A DNA stretch of 64,000 nt from an uncultured Clostridia bacterium (GTDB lineage Bacteria; Bacillota; Clostridia; Christensenellales; Borkfalkiaceae), in contig CALVPT010000001.1 in assembly GCA_944354125.1 (NCBI GenBank), positions 1 through 64,000 on the forward strand. The letters are read 5' to 3'. Below are positions 45,601-54,013 of the stretch, in pieces. Numbering within the stretch: position 1 is the stretch's first letter; each line of letters begins with the position of its first letter. The position numbers and the translations under genes are program-made. Under the pieces are notes generated by a model. That model did not search any database and was not told where the DNA came from. It saw only the letters and a list, made by a program, of their open reading frames with translations.

Positions 45601-46683
45601 TCGACCAACGACGAAATAGTCAAGCTGATGGACGAAGGCAAGATAGACTATATCGTATATACGGGCAAGACGGACATAGAGTCTATAACCAGTTACATGG
45701 CTCTTCATCACCATGCAATTCTGCTCGGCATAACCGTGCTGACTTCGCTCGACACGGCCAACGCTCTCGCCGACGTAATTGCAGGCAGGTATAATCAGTT
45801 CAATACCGAGCTCGTCGATATCAACCGTCTCAGAACCGAGAAGATGAAACTCGACTTCTGTAAGATGCAGAGCTGCGGCAACGACTATATCTTCTTCAAC
45901 AATATGGACGGCGGAATTACCTGCCCCGAATCGCTGGCTATCAACTTCTCCGACAGGCACTACGGCATAGGCTCGGACGGCATCGTAATGATTGAAAAAT
46001 CTGACGTCGCCGACGCTAAGATGCGTGTATTCAACCGCGACGGCAGCGACGGCGGCATAGCGGCAAATCCTCTGCGTTGCGTGGCAAAATATCTCTACGA
46101 TAATAAGTACACCGATTCGGAAACCATAACCGTAGAGTGCAGCGGACAGGTCAAGGAGCTTAAGCTCAACATCTTCAACGGCGTGGCTACGTCTGTAAGC
46201 GTAAATCTCGGCAAGCCTTCTTTCAACGGTGCAGACATTCCCTGCAAGCTCGAAGGCGAAATTGTCGACAGAGAGGTTGAAATTGACGGCAGCACCTTAA
46301 AGGTGACCTGCGTCAATGTCGGCATTCCTCATTGCGTGGTATTCGTTGACAAGGTTGACGATGTGGACATTGAAGCTCTTGGTCAGTCAATCGTATACTC
46401 AGGACTCTTCCCCGAAGGCGTGTTCGTCGAGTGCGTCAGGGTGGTAAACAATATCACCGTCAAGGCGCGCGTATGGGAGAAGATAAACGGCGAAACCTGG
46501 GCGTGCGGCACGGCTGCGGTAGCATCCGCACTTGCGGCAATCGCGCTCGGCAAGTGCACGCAGGGACAGATTATAACCGTCAAACTCAAGGGCGGCGACC
46601 TGTTCGTAAGGCTCAATGACGACGGTACCGTCGAACTTGACGGCTCTGTCAGGGAATCGTTCAGAGGAATAATCGAAATTTAA
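42622..46683 (+). CDS. carB: Carbamoyl-phosphate synthase large subunit fused to a degenerate DapF-like domain
   Basis: Residues 1-1074 form a complete CarB: ATP-grasp half 1 (opens [23 protein letters not shown]), an oligomerisation region, half 2 ([22 protein letters not shown]) and the C-terminal MGS allosteric domain ([18 protein letters not shown]). Without a stop the frame continues as a 279-residue diaminopimelate-epimerase fold (1075-1353, starting [14 protein letters not shown]). In that domain the first catalytic Cys is Ala1147 (IAANPLRC for the usual MCGNxxRC), substrate residues equivalent to Asn157, Asn190 and Arg209 of the H. influenzae enzyme are Ile1235, Phe1268 and Lys1287, while Asn1087, Glu1286 and the second Cys1295 remain. 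Epimerase activity is therefore unlikely; a regulatory or structural role is inferred. Confidence 0.93.
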   Translation: [1353 protein letters not shown]

Positions 46684-47810
46684 TGATATATCTCGACAAT
46701 GCGGCTACGACCAAACCGTATGCCGACTGCCTCGAAAGGGCAAATCAATATTTATCAGAAAGATTTTATAACCCTTCCGCACTCTATGCGGAAGGTTATA
46801 ATTTGCACAGGGAACTCGTGCAGACGAGAAAAAATATTCTCTCACTCATAGCCAACGTCAACGACTTCGAGATTATTTTCACATCCTGCGGAACAGAGGC
46901 GGATAACCAGGCTCTCTTCTGCGGAGGCAGAAGGGGCAACGTCGTGACGACTTCCGGCGAACATTCAGCCATTTTCTCCTGTGCGGCGCGCCTCAAAGAA
47001 TTGGGCGTAGAGGTGCGTTTTGCTTCTCTCAATCCCGACGGAAGCGTAAACGGTGAAAGTCTTTTGAGTCTGGTAGACGGCAATACCTCGCTCGTTTCAG
47101 TAATCCACGTGAACAACGAGACGGGTGCAATCAACGACATAAACGCGCTTTCCAAGGCGGTAAAGTCAAAAAATGCACGCACGCTCTTTCATTCGGACGG
47201 AGTCCAGGCTTTCGGCAAGCTTGAATACAGACTTGCGTCCTCTGTCGATATGTACTCTGTTTCCGCCCATAAAATCGGCGCGCTGAAGGGTACGGGCGCA
47301 CTCATAAAGCGCAAAAGTCTGGTCATAGCTCCGTATATTTACGGCGGCGGACAGGAGAACGGTCTAAGGAGCGGCACCGAAAACGTCTTCGGCATCAAGA
47401 TGCTGGAGTTTGCCTCTCAGAAGAAATACGAAAACATATCCCGAAATTGGTCGGCTGTCAAAGAGCTGAATGTGACTTTAAGACGGTCTCTCGATCCAAC
47501 GCTGTTTAAAATCATTTCTTCGGAAGACGCTTCTCCGTACATTCTCACAGTCGGGGCGTACGGCGTCAGGGGCGAAACCATTCTGCACGAGGTAGACGAC
47601 AAGGGACTTATAATAGGCACGGGTTCGGCGTGCTCGTCCAACTCCAAGCTCAGACATTCAAGGGTAATGGAGGCCTGCGCCGTCGGCGACGAACTCATAG
47701 ACGGCATACTCAGACTGAGTTTCTGCCCTGAAAACACTGTCGATGAGATTAAGACGGCGGCAGAGATTTTAAATGCAACCGTAAGACACAGAAGGGACAT
47801 AATGGCGTAA
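46683..47810 (+). CDS. Cysteine desulfurase (NifS/IscS family), probable ThiI partner
   Basis: PLP enzyme that takes sulfur from cysteine as a persulfide. The 375-residue protein has YLDNAATTKP at the start, SGEHSAI, the PLP lysine in SAHKIGALKGTGALI, GGGQENGLRSGTEN and the active-site Cys in GTGSACSSNSK. It starts on the last base of the carB stop codon and is followed after one base by thiI, so it most likely supplies sulfur for tRNA 4-thiouridine, like B. subtilis NifZ. No iscU or sufU gene is near. Confidence 0.92.
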   Translation: MIYLDNAATTKPYADCLERANQYLSERFYNPSALYAEGYNLHRELVQTRKNILSLIANVNDFEIIFTSCGTEADNQALFCGGRRGNVVTTSGEHSAIFSCAARLKELGVEVRFASLNPDGSVNGESLLSLVDGNTSLVSVIHVNNETGAINDINALSKAVKSKNARTLFHSDGVQAFGKLEYRLASSVDMYSVSAHKIGALKGTGALIKRKSLVIAPYIYGGGQENGLRSGTENVFGIKMLEFASQKKYENISRNWSAVKELNVTLRRSLDPTLFKIISSEDASPYILTVGAYGVRGETILHEVDDKGLIIGTGSACSSNSKLRHSRVMEACAVGDELIDGILRLSFCPENTVDEIKTAAEILNATVRHRRDIMA

Positions 47811-47811
47811 T

Positions 47812-48966
47812 ATGGAAAAGGTTATAATTGTACGTTACTGCGAAATTCACTTAAAGGGCAATAACAGGGGCTTTTTTGAGCGTTCTTTTGCCGAAAATAT
47901 GGAAAAAGCGCTGCGCGGCATAAGACACGAGATAAGAAAGCAGAGCGGCAGATATCTCGTCGAGGGCTTTGACGAGGCTCTTTCGGAAGAAATAGTTGAA
48001 AGGCTTTCCAAGGTCTTCGGCGTGCATACTATGAGCGTTGCGCTCTCGGTAAAGAGCGATATGGACGAGATTTTCCGCGCCGTCGCAGAGGTTAGCCCTT
48101 CGGAGGGCACGTTCAAGGTAGAAACTCACAGGGCAGACAAGAAATTCCCCCTCAACTCTATGCAGATAAGCGCAGAAATAGGCGGCAGACTGCTGGACTA
48201 TAAGAAGGGACTTAAGGTAGACATACACAATCCCCAAACTGTCATAGGCATCGATTTGAGGGAAAACGGCACTTCTCTTGTCTTTAACGGACTCATTAGG
48301 GGTGCAGGCGGTATGCCTGTCGGTACGGCCGGAAAGGGAATGCTATTAATTTCGGGCGGCATAGACAGCCCCGTAGCAGGCCACATGATTGCCAAGCGCG
48401 GAATGAAGGTGGAGTGCATTCATTTCCACAGCTATCCGTATACCAACATGCAGGCAAGGGAAAAGGTTGAGGAGCTTGCCTCCGTCCTCGCGGGCTATAC
48501 CTGCGGCACTACGCTTAACATTGTCAAGGTCACGCACATACAGGAAGAGATACACAAAAAGTGCAACGGCGAATATATGGTGACTCTTTTAAGGCGCTTT
48601 ATGATGCGCATTGCCGAAAGAATTGCCAAAAAGAGCGGCTGTCAGTGTCTGATCACAGGTGAAAGTCTTGGTCAGGTGGCAAGTCAGACGATAGAGGGAA
48701 TGACCTCTTCGGGAAGCGTAGTAGAAAGTCTTCCTATACTACGTCCGCTCTGCGGCTTCGACAAAAACGAGATAATAGAGCGCAGCAGGGCGATGGGCGC
48801 ATATGAAATTTCAATCCGCCCGTACGAAGATTGTTGCACGGTTTTCCTTCCCCGTCACCCCGTAATTCGTCCGAAGATGGCGGATATACTCGCTGAAGAG
48901 GCTAAGCTCGATGTGGAAGGACTCATAAAAGAGGCAATCTCGTCGCTGGAAGTCTTAAAACTCTGA
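47812..48966 (+). CDS. thiI: tRNA 4-thiouridine synthase ThiI
   Basis: Adenylates U8 of tRNA and inserts sulfur. The 384-residue protein has an N-terminal ferredoxin-like region and THUMP domain (about 1-165) and a PP-loop AMP-binding domain with LISGGIDSPVAGHMIAKRG and GESLGQVASQT. It lacks the C-terminal rhodanese domain of the E. coli protein, as in most Bacillota, so sulfur must come directly from the adjacent desulfurase. A terminator follows the stop. Confidence 0.95.
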   Translation: MEKVIIVRYCEIHLKGNNRGFFERSFAENMEKALRGIRHEIRKQSGRYLVEGFDEALSEEIVERLSKVFGVHTMSVALSVKSDMDEIFRAVAEVSPSEGTFKVETHRADKKFPLNSMQISAEIGGRLLDYKKGLKVDIHNPQTVIGIDLRENGTSLVFNGLIRGAGGMPVGTAGKGMLLISGGIDSPVAGHMIAKRGMKVECIHFHSYPYTNMQAREKVEELASVLAGYTCGTTLNIVKVTHIQEEIHKKCNGEYMVTLLRRFMMRIAERIAKKSGCQCLITGESLGQVASQTIEGMTSSGSVVESLPILRPLCGFDKNEIIERSRAMGAYEISIRPYEDCCTVFLPRHPVIRPKMADILAEEAKLDVEGLIKEAISSLEVLKL

Positions 48967-48995
48967 GCAATTTCAAATAATTTAACAGCTTATCA

Positions 48996-49024
48996 GGTCG
49001 GAGAAAATTTCTCCGACTTTTTTT
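48996..49024 (+). terminator. Terminator of the arg-car-thiI transcription unit
   Basis: The stem GTCGGAGAAA/TTTCTCCGAC with a minimal loop is followed by seven T residues, 30 bases after thiI. Confidence 0.87.
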
Positions 49025-49035
49025 GCGCAAAACGC

Positions 49036-49064
49036 TTTACTTCTTTACTGTAATAAAGTATAAT
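49036..49064 (+). promoter_or_regulatory. Promoter of the his operon
   Basis: TTTACT (49036-49041), 17 bases, TATAAT (49059-49064). A direct repeat TGTAATAAA (49049-49057 and 49064-49072, period 15) overlaps the -10 box and could be an operator for the TrpR-like protein encoded next. Confidence 0.6.
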
Positions 49065-49086
49065 GTAATAAATTAGCAGGTGAACT

Positions 49087-49374
49087 ATGAAAGATTACAA
49101 CGATTACGTGCATGAACTCTATTCGGCACTTATTAAATTAAAGAGCGAAGACGACTGCAGAATGCTCCTTGAAGATCTGTGTACCTATAAGGAAGTTGAG
49201 CAGATGGCGCAGAGGGCATATGCGGCAAAGTTGTTGCTGGAGGGCAGAACTTACGGAGAGATAATTGCCGAGACGGATATCTCGAGCACGACGCTCTCCA
49301 GAATTTCGCGTTCTATCACCCACGGCAGCGGCGGCTATAAAAAGTTTATCGACTATGACAAAAAGGGCAAATAA
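49087..49374 (+). CDS. TrpR-like regulator (YerC/YecD family)
   Basis: 95-residue helical protein with a C-terminal helix-turn-helix (TYGEIIAETDISSTTLSRISRSITHGSGGYKKFI), the conserved pattern of YerC/YecD proteins, which are TrpR relatives found next to histidine or tryptophan genes in Bacillota. It is the first gene of the his operon; hisZ starts immediately after its stop codon. The family's effector is not established; control of his transcription is inferred from position only. Confidence 0.82.
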   Translation: MKDYNDYVHELYSALIKLKSEDDCRMLLEDLCTYKEVEQMAQRAYAAKLLLEGRTYGEIIAETDISSTTLSRISRSITHGSGGYKKFIDYDKKGK

Positions 49375-50460
49375 ATGAAATTCAATCTCAAAGAGGAAGA
49401 TGCGCTGAATAAGATTACTTCGCTGTTTGAAAGGCGGGGTTTCCGCAGGTTCAGGTCCGGCTGTTTCGAGGAGTATTCGCTTTACAGGGATAATGAAAGC
49501 TTTCTGGTCGGAAAAAACGTCATTACTTTTACCGACCTTACGGGCAGACTTATGGCAATCCGTCCCGACGTCACGCTTTCGCTCATACGGCGGACGGAGA
49601 TAGACGGGGCAAGGACTTGCAAATATTTCTATAACGAAAGCGTCTACAGGCGTGCGACGGGCGGAAAGGACTTCAGGGAAATTTCTCAGACGGGCGCCGA
49701 GGTCGTAGGCAGAATCGACGGACTCTGCGAAGTCGAGCTCGTCTCGCTTATGTGTGAAACGCTCGGCATAATCTCCCCTGATTACATATTGGATATATCG
49801 CATGTCGGCTATACCGAAGGGTTGCTGAGCGAATTCGGCGACAGACGGGAGGAAGTCAAGGACTACTTAAGCCGCAAAGACGTGCACGATTTTATTAAAC
49901 TTGCACAAAATCAGGGATACGGAAAAGAACTTGTAAACGCATTTATCTCGGCTGCGGAACTTGACGGAAACGCCGTAGAGGCAATAGAAAAAGCCAAGAA
50001 GACGGCTTTGAATGTAAAAATGAAGTCGGCTCTCGACGAACTTGAAGTACTTGTCTCAAGGCTGAGTGTTGCAGGGCTTGACGGGCGGATAAATATTAAT
50101 TTTTCCATGGCAAACGATGCCGACTACTACAGCGGTCTTGTGTTCAACGGATATATTGACGGCGTTCCGCACTGCGTTCTGACGGGCGGAAGATACGACA
50201 ATCTTTTACATAAGTTCGGGAAAGAGGGCGGAGCGATAGGTTTTGCCGTATATCTAGGCGAGATTGAACGGTATTTTGCCTCTGAAGACGTAACGGTCGA
50301 CTGCCTCATAGTGTATGACGACAGCAGCGAGGATAAGGCGCTTAAGCTTGCGCGCGACTGCCTTGCGAAGGGTAAGTCGGTAAGGCTCGACAGGAATGCA
50401 GATTTGACGGGGTGTGCCGCAACCGAGATTTTTGACCTGACCGAGGGGGTGAAAAGGTGA
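49375..50460 (+). CDS. hisZ: ATP phosphoribosyltransferase regulatory subunit
   Basis: Catalytically inactive class II synthetase-like protein (361 residues) that pairs with the short HisG. It shows the HisRS-like core FRRFRSGCFEEYSLY, GRLMAIRPDVTLSLIRR, YNESVYRR and GGRYDNLLHKFG, but is shorter than HisRS and lacks an anticodon-binding domain. It sits between the TrpR-like gene and hisG, and overlaps hisG by 4 bases (GTGA). Confidence 0.9.
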   Translation: MKFNLKEEDALNKITSLFERRGFRRFRSGCFEEYSLYRDNESFLVGKNVITFTDLTGRLMAIRPDVTLSLIRRTEIDGARTCKYFYNESVYRRATGGKDFREISQTGAEVVGRIDGLCEVELVSLMCETLGIISPDYILDISHVGYTEGLLSEFGDRREEVKDYLSRKDVHDFIKLAQNQGYGKELVNAFISAAELDGNAVEAIEKAKKTALNVKMKSALDELEVLVSRLSVAGLDGRININFSMANDADYYSGLVFNGYIDGVPHCVLTGGRYDNLLHKFGKEGGAIGFAVYLGEIERYFASEDVTVDCLIVYDDSSEDKALKLARDCLAKGKSVRLDRNADLTGCAATEIFDLTEGVKR

Positions 50461-51077
50461 TAAATATTGCATTGCCCAAGGGAAGGCTTGGCGAGAAAGT
50501 TTATAAATTGCTTGCCAGGGTCGGGTATGGCTGTGACGAATACTCCGAAGAAAGCCGTAAACTCGTATTTAAGGACTCGCGCGGAGAGGTGAGCTATTTC
50601 TGGGTTAAGCCTGCCGACGTAAGCGTGTATGTTGAGCTTGGCGCCGCAGACATAGGCGTCGTAGGCAAGGACATACTCAATGAATACAATCCCGACGTCT
50701 ATGAGTTGCTTGACCTGGGGCTAGGGAAATGCTCGATGTGTGTTGCCGCCAAGAGCGACTGGAAGGACGACATATCCGTTCCGCTGCGTGTGGCTACCAA
50801 ATTCTCGCATACCGCCGAAAAATATTTTTCAGGGCAGGGCAGGGACATAGAGATAATAAAGCTTAACGGCTCGATTGAACTCGGCCCCGTACTCGGCATC
50901 TCGGACGTCATAGTCGACATAGTAGAGACGGGAACGACGCTGAGGGAAAATGACCTTAAGGTATTTACTAAGATAAACGACATTAGCGCAAGGCTGATTT
51001 CTAATAAGAGCGCATATAAATTCAAGGGCGGCGAGATAAAAAATATTGTGGCTAAACTTGCCGAGGTGATAAAATGA
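50457..51077 (+). CDS. hisG: ATP phosphoribosyltransferase, short form
   Basis: First step of histidine synthesis, joining ATP and PRPP. The 206-residue length shows the HisG-S form that needs HisZ. Motifs: INIALPKGRLGEKVY at the N terminus, ADIGVVGKD, and the PRPP-binding DVIVDIVETGTTLREN. It starts at GTG overlapping the hisZ stop and overlaps hisD by 4 bases. Confidence 0.95.
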   Translation: MINIALPKGRLGEKVYKLLARVGYGCDEYSEESRKLVFKDSRGEVSYFWVKPADVSVYVELGAADIGVVGKDILNEYNPDVYELLDLGLGKCSMCVAAKSDWKDDISVPLRVATKFSHTAEKYFSGQGRDIEIIKLNGSIELGPVLGISDVIVDIVETGTTLRENDLKVFTKINDISARLISNKSAYKFKGGEIKNIVAKLAEVIK

Positions 51078-52348
51078 TTAAACCCATAAAATTTTCGCAG
51101 GACATTGTCAATGATATGCTGAGGCGAACTGCCAGGGAAGCAGCAAGCGTCGACGATGCGGTCAGAGATATTATAAATAGTGTAATGTCGGACGGCGATG
51201 CGGCGCTGTTTGAATACGGCAGGAAGTTTGACGGCGTCACGCTTAGCTCGTTTAAGGTGAGCGAGGAGGAGTTTGCCGAGGCTGAAAGGCTTGTCGGTGA
51301 GGATTACAGGGCGATTTTAAAGAGGTCGGCGGAAAATATTGCGGCGTTTCATCGCTGTCAGCTTAGAAAGGGGTTCGAAATTGAAGAAGATGACTGCGTT
51401 ATCGGACAGAAAGTAATTCCGCTCGAAAGCGCAGGGTTGTACGTGCCCGGCGGTACGGCGGCATATCCGTCAACGGTGCTCATGAACGCAATTCCTGCAA
51501 AAATTGCAGGAGTTGGACGCATTGTAATGGTCACGCCACCCTTAAAAAACGGAAAGGTCAAGCCCGAGGTGCTTGTTGCCGCACAGGTTGCAGGCATAGA
51601 CGAAGTTTACAAGATAGGCGGAGCACAGGCAATCGCCGCGCTTGCATACGGAACCGAAAGCATACCTAAAGTCGATAAAATCACAGGACCCGGCAATATA
51701 TATGTAGCCACGGCAAAGAAAATGGTCTTCGGCGTTTGCGGCATAGACATGGTGGCAGGACCAAGCGAAATTCTCGTCATTGCCGACGACGGGGCAGAGG
51801 CAAAAAATGTTGCCGCAGACCTTTTGTCTCAGGCAGAGCACGATATGCGCGCGACTGCCGTACTCATAACAGACAGTCAAAACCTCGCTGAAGAGGTCTC
51901 TTATGAGCTGGAAAGACAGGTCAGACTGCTTCCGCGATATGAGATTGCCAATAAATCGCTCGAGGATAACTGCAAACTCATAGTTACGGATAACCTTGAA
52001 GAAGCCGTCAGGCTGTCGGACAAATTAGCGCCCGAGCACCTTGAGCTCTGCGTAAAAGAGCCCGAAAAATTGCTCGGTATAGTCCGCAATGCGGGATCTG
52101 TCTTTATGGGCTATAACACGCCCGAGGCAGTCGGCGACTACTATGCGGGAACGAATCATACATTGCCGACGGGCGGAACGGCAAGATTTTCTTCGCCGCT
52201 TGGCGTAGAAGATTTTATCAAGACGACGCAGTATGTAAAATACACCCGTCAGAAACTGGAGAATAGCGCGGATGACATAATAAAATTTGCGCAGTCGGAG
52301 GGACTTACGGCTCATGCCGAAAGCGTAGCCGTCAGATTTAAAAAATGA
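51074..52348 (+). CDS. hisD: Histidinol dehydrogenase
   Basis: Last two oxidations to histidine, zinc and NAD dependent. The 424-residue protein has YVPGGTAAYPSTVLMNAIPAKIAGV, GGAQAIAALAYGTE, TGPGNIYVATAK, DMVAGPSEILVIAD and LSQAEHD, holding zinc ligands and the NAD site. It overlaps both hisG and hisC by 4 bases. Confidence 0.96.
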   Translation: MIKPIKFSQDIVNDMLRRTAREAASVDDAVRDIINSVMSDGDAALFEYGRKFDGVTLSSFKVSEEEFAEAERLVGEDYRAILKRSAENIAAFHRCQLRKGFEIEEDDCVIGQKVIPLESAGLYVPGGTAAYPSTVLMNAIPAKIAGVGRIVMVTPPLKNGKVKPEVLVAAQVAGIDEVYKIGGAQAIAALAYGTESIPKVDKITGPGNIYVATAKKMVFGVCGIDMVAGPSEILVIADDGAEAKNVAADLLSQAEHDMRATAVLITDSQNLAEEVSYELERQVRLLPRYEIANKSLEDNCKLIVTDNLEEAVRLSDKLAPEHLELCVKEPEKLLGIVRNAGSVFMGYNTPEAVGDYYAGTNHTLPTGGTARFSSPLGVEDFIKTTQYVKYTRQKLENSADDIIKFAQSEGLTAHAESVAVRFKK

Positions 52349-53415
52349 GCAGATTTGCAGACAGGCGGATTGAGAATATAAGTCCGTATGTGCCCGGCGA
52401 ACAGCCAAGGGACAGAAAATATATCAAGCTTAATACAAATGAAAATCCCTATTATGCCTCGGCATACGCCGTATCGGCGGTTGACGGTGAATTGCTCCTC
52501 AACCTGAAGAGGTATTCCGACCCCGAATGCAGGGATCTTGCATCGGCGATTGCCGATTTTTACGGGGTACAGTCCGACCAAATAATGATAACAAACGGCT
52601 CGGACGAGGCGCTTGCTTTTGCATTCTATGCATATTGCAGACAGGGTGTTTGCTTTGCCGATGTGACCTACGGCTTTTATGAAGTCATAGCCCGTCTGTT
52701 CGGCTGTCCAGTCGAGAAAATATCGCTTGACGAGCAGTTTAAAATAGTGCCCGATAACTATTTTTATAAAGGGAAAAGCGTTGTCATTGCAAATCCGAAC
52801 GCGCAGACGGGGATAGCTCTCGGCGGTGACAAAATTGAAGAAATTATCGCAAAAAATGCAGATAATATCGTGATTATAGATCAGGCGTATGCCGATTTCG
52901 GTGAATTCAACGCAATTGAGCTGACCAAAAAGTATGACAACCTGGTAACGGTCAATACGTTTTCCAAGTCACGTTCTCTCGCCGGGGCAAGGGTGGGCTA
53001 CATAATAGCTGACAGACGCCTTATTGAGGACCTTAAAAAGGTAAAAAATTCCTTTCATCCCTATAACGTAAATACAGTTTCGCTGTTACTTGCAGCAAGA
53101 GCCATGGAGGACAGGGAATATTTCTTATCCTGCATGGAAAAGATTAAGGCGACGCGCGCCTCATTCGCGGAACAGCTTATCGCAAGGGGATTCGAGGTCC
53201 TGCCGTCGTCGGCAAACTTCGTACTTGCAAGAAGTCCAAAGACGGACGGTAAAAGTCTTTACGAATCTCTGAGAGCCAAAGGCATTCTTGTCCGCCATTT
53301 CAATGACGAGCGGATAGCTGAATATATAAGGATAACCATAGGCACGGATGCCGAAATGGGCAGATTGCTCTCGGCTATAGACCAAATAACGGGTGAAAAT
53401 AATGAGAAAAGCTGA
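52345..53415 (+). CDS. hisC: Histidinol-phosphate aminotransferase
   Basis: PLP-dependent class I/II aminotransferase of 356 residues. It shows KLNTNENPY, the TNGSDEAL motif, IANPNAQTG, DQAYADFGE and the PLP lysine in NTFSKSRSLAGARVGY. It overlaps hisD by 4 bases and the chosen hisB start by 14 bases. Confidence 0.93.
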   Translation: MSRFADRRIENISPYVPGEQPRDRKYIKLNTNENPYYASAYAVSAVDGELLLNLKRYSDPECRDLASAIADFYGVQSDQIMITNGSDEALAFAFYAYCRQGVCFADVTYGFYEVIARLFGCPVEKISLDEQFKIVPDNYFYKGKSVVIANPNAQTGIALGGDKIEEIIAKNADNIVIIDQAYADFGEFNAIELTKKYDNLVTVNTFSKSRSLAGARVGYIIADRRLIEDLKKVKNSFHPYNVNTVSLLLAARAMEDREYFLSCMEKIKATRASFAEQLIARGFEVLPSSANFVLARSPKTDGKSLYESLRAKGILVRHFNDERIAEYIRITIGTDAEMGRLLSAIDQITGENNEKS

Positions 53416-54013
53416 AATTTGCAGAAATACAAGGGAAACAAAGATAGAACTTAGCCTGTCTCTCGACGGCGGTGACTATGAAATCGATACGGGTTGCGGT
53501 TTTCTCAATCATATGCTCGAGCTCTTTGCCGTACACAGCGGATTTGGCCTTAAAGTTAAGTGTAAAGGCGACACGGACGTTGATTTTCATCATACCGTCG
53601 AAGATGTCGGAATTGTGTTGGGTCAGGCTTTTTCTCAGGCAATAGGCGATAAAAAGGGCATTGCAAGATATGCCGACGTGACAATTCCCATGGACGAGGC
53701 GCTTGTGTTGTGCGCCACCGACATCAGCGGCAGGGGCACGTTGAACTATGCGCTGAAAATTGAAAGCGCAAAGGTGACCGACGAAAGCGACGAAGTAAAA
53801 GCCAAAGCCGTAGGGCTGTTCGATACCGAGCTTATCGAGGAATTTTTTATAGCTTTCGTACGCGAGGCGAGAATTACCCTGCATATTGTTCAGCTGTTCG
53901 GCAAGAACACGCACCACATAATAGAGTGTGCGTTCAAGGCGTTCGCGCGTTCGCTGAAAAAGGCTGCGGAAATTGTTGGGGACAGCGTTCCCTCGAGCAA
54001 AGGTGTGCTTTAA
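53402..54013 (+). CDS. hisB: Imidazoleglycerol-phosphate dehydratase
   Basis: Manganese-dependent dehydratase of histidine synthesis. I use ATG 53402 (203 residues, MRKAEICRNTRETKIELSL), which has GGGTGA 5 bases upstream, over an in-frame GTG at 53393. Metal-binding motifs are GFLNHMLELFAVHSG, DVDFHHTVEDVGIVLG and the C-terminal GKNTHHIIECAFKAFAR. It is monofunctional, without the phosphatase domain of enterobacteria. It shares one base with hisH. Confidence 0.95.
   Translation: MRKAEICRNTRETKIELSLSLDGGDYEIDTGCGFLNHMLELFAVHSGFGLKVKCKGDTDVDFHHTVEDVGIVLGQAFSQAIGDKKGIARYADVTIPMDEALVLCATDISGRGTLNYALKIESAKVTDESDEVKAKAVGLFDTELIEEFFIAFVREARITLHIVQLFGKNTHHIIECAFKAFARSLKKAAEIVGDSVPSSKGVL

Noticed and set aside
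53926..54012. Longer HisH starting inside hisB
   Set aside because: HisH proteins begin at MIAIIDYG, which corresponds to ATG 54013 overlapping the hisB stop; the upstream codons are hisB out of frame.
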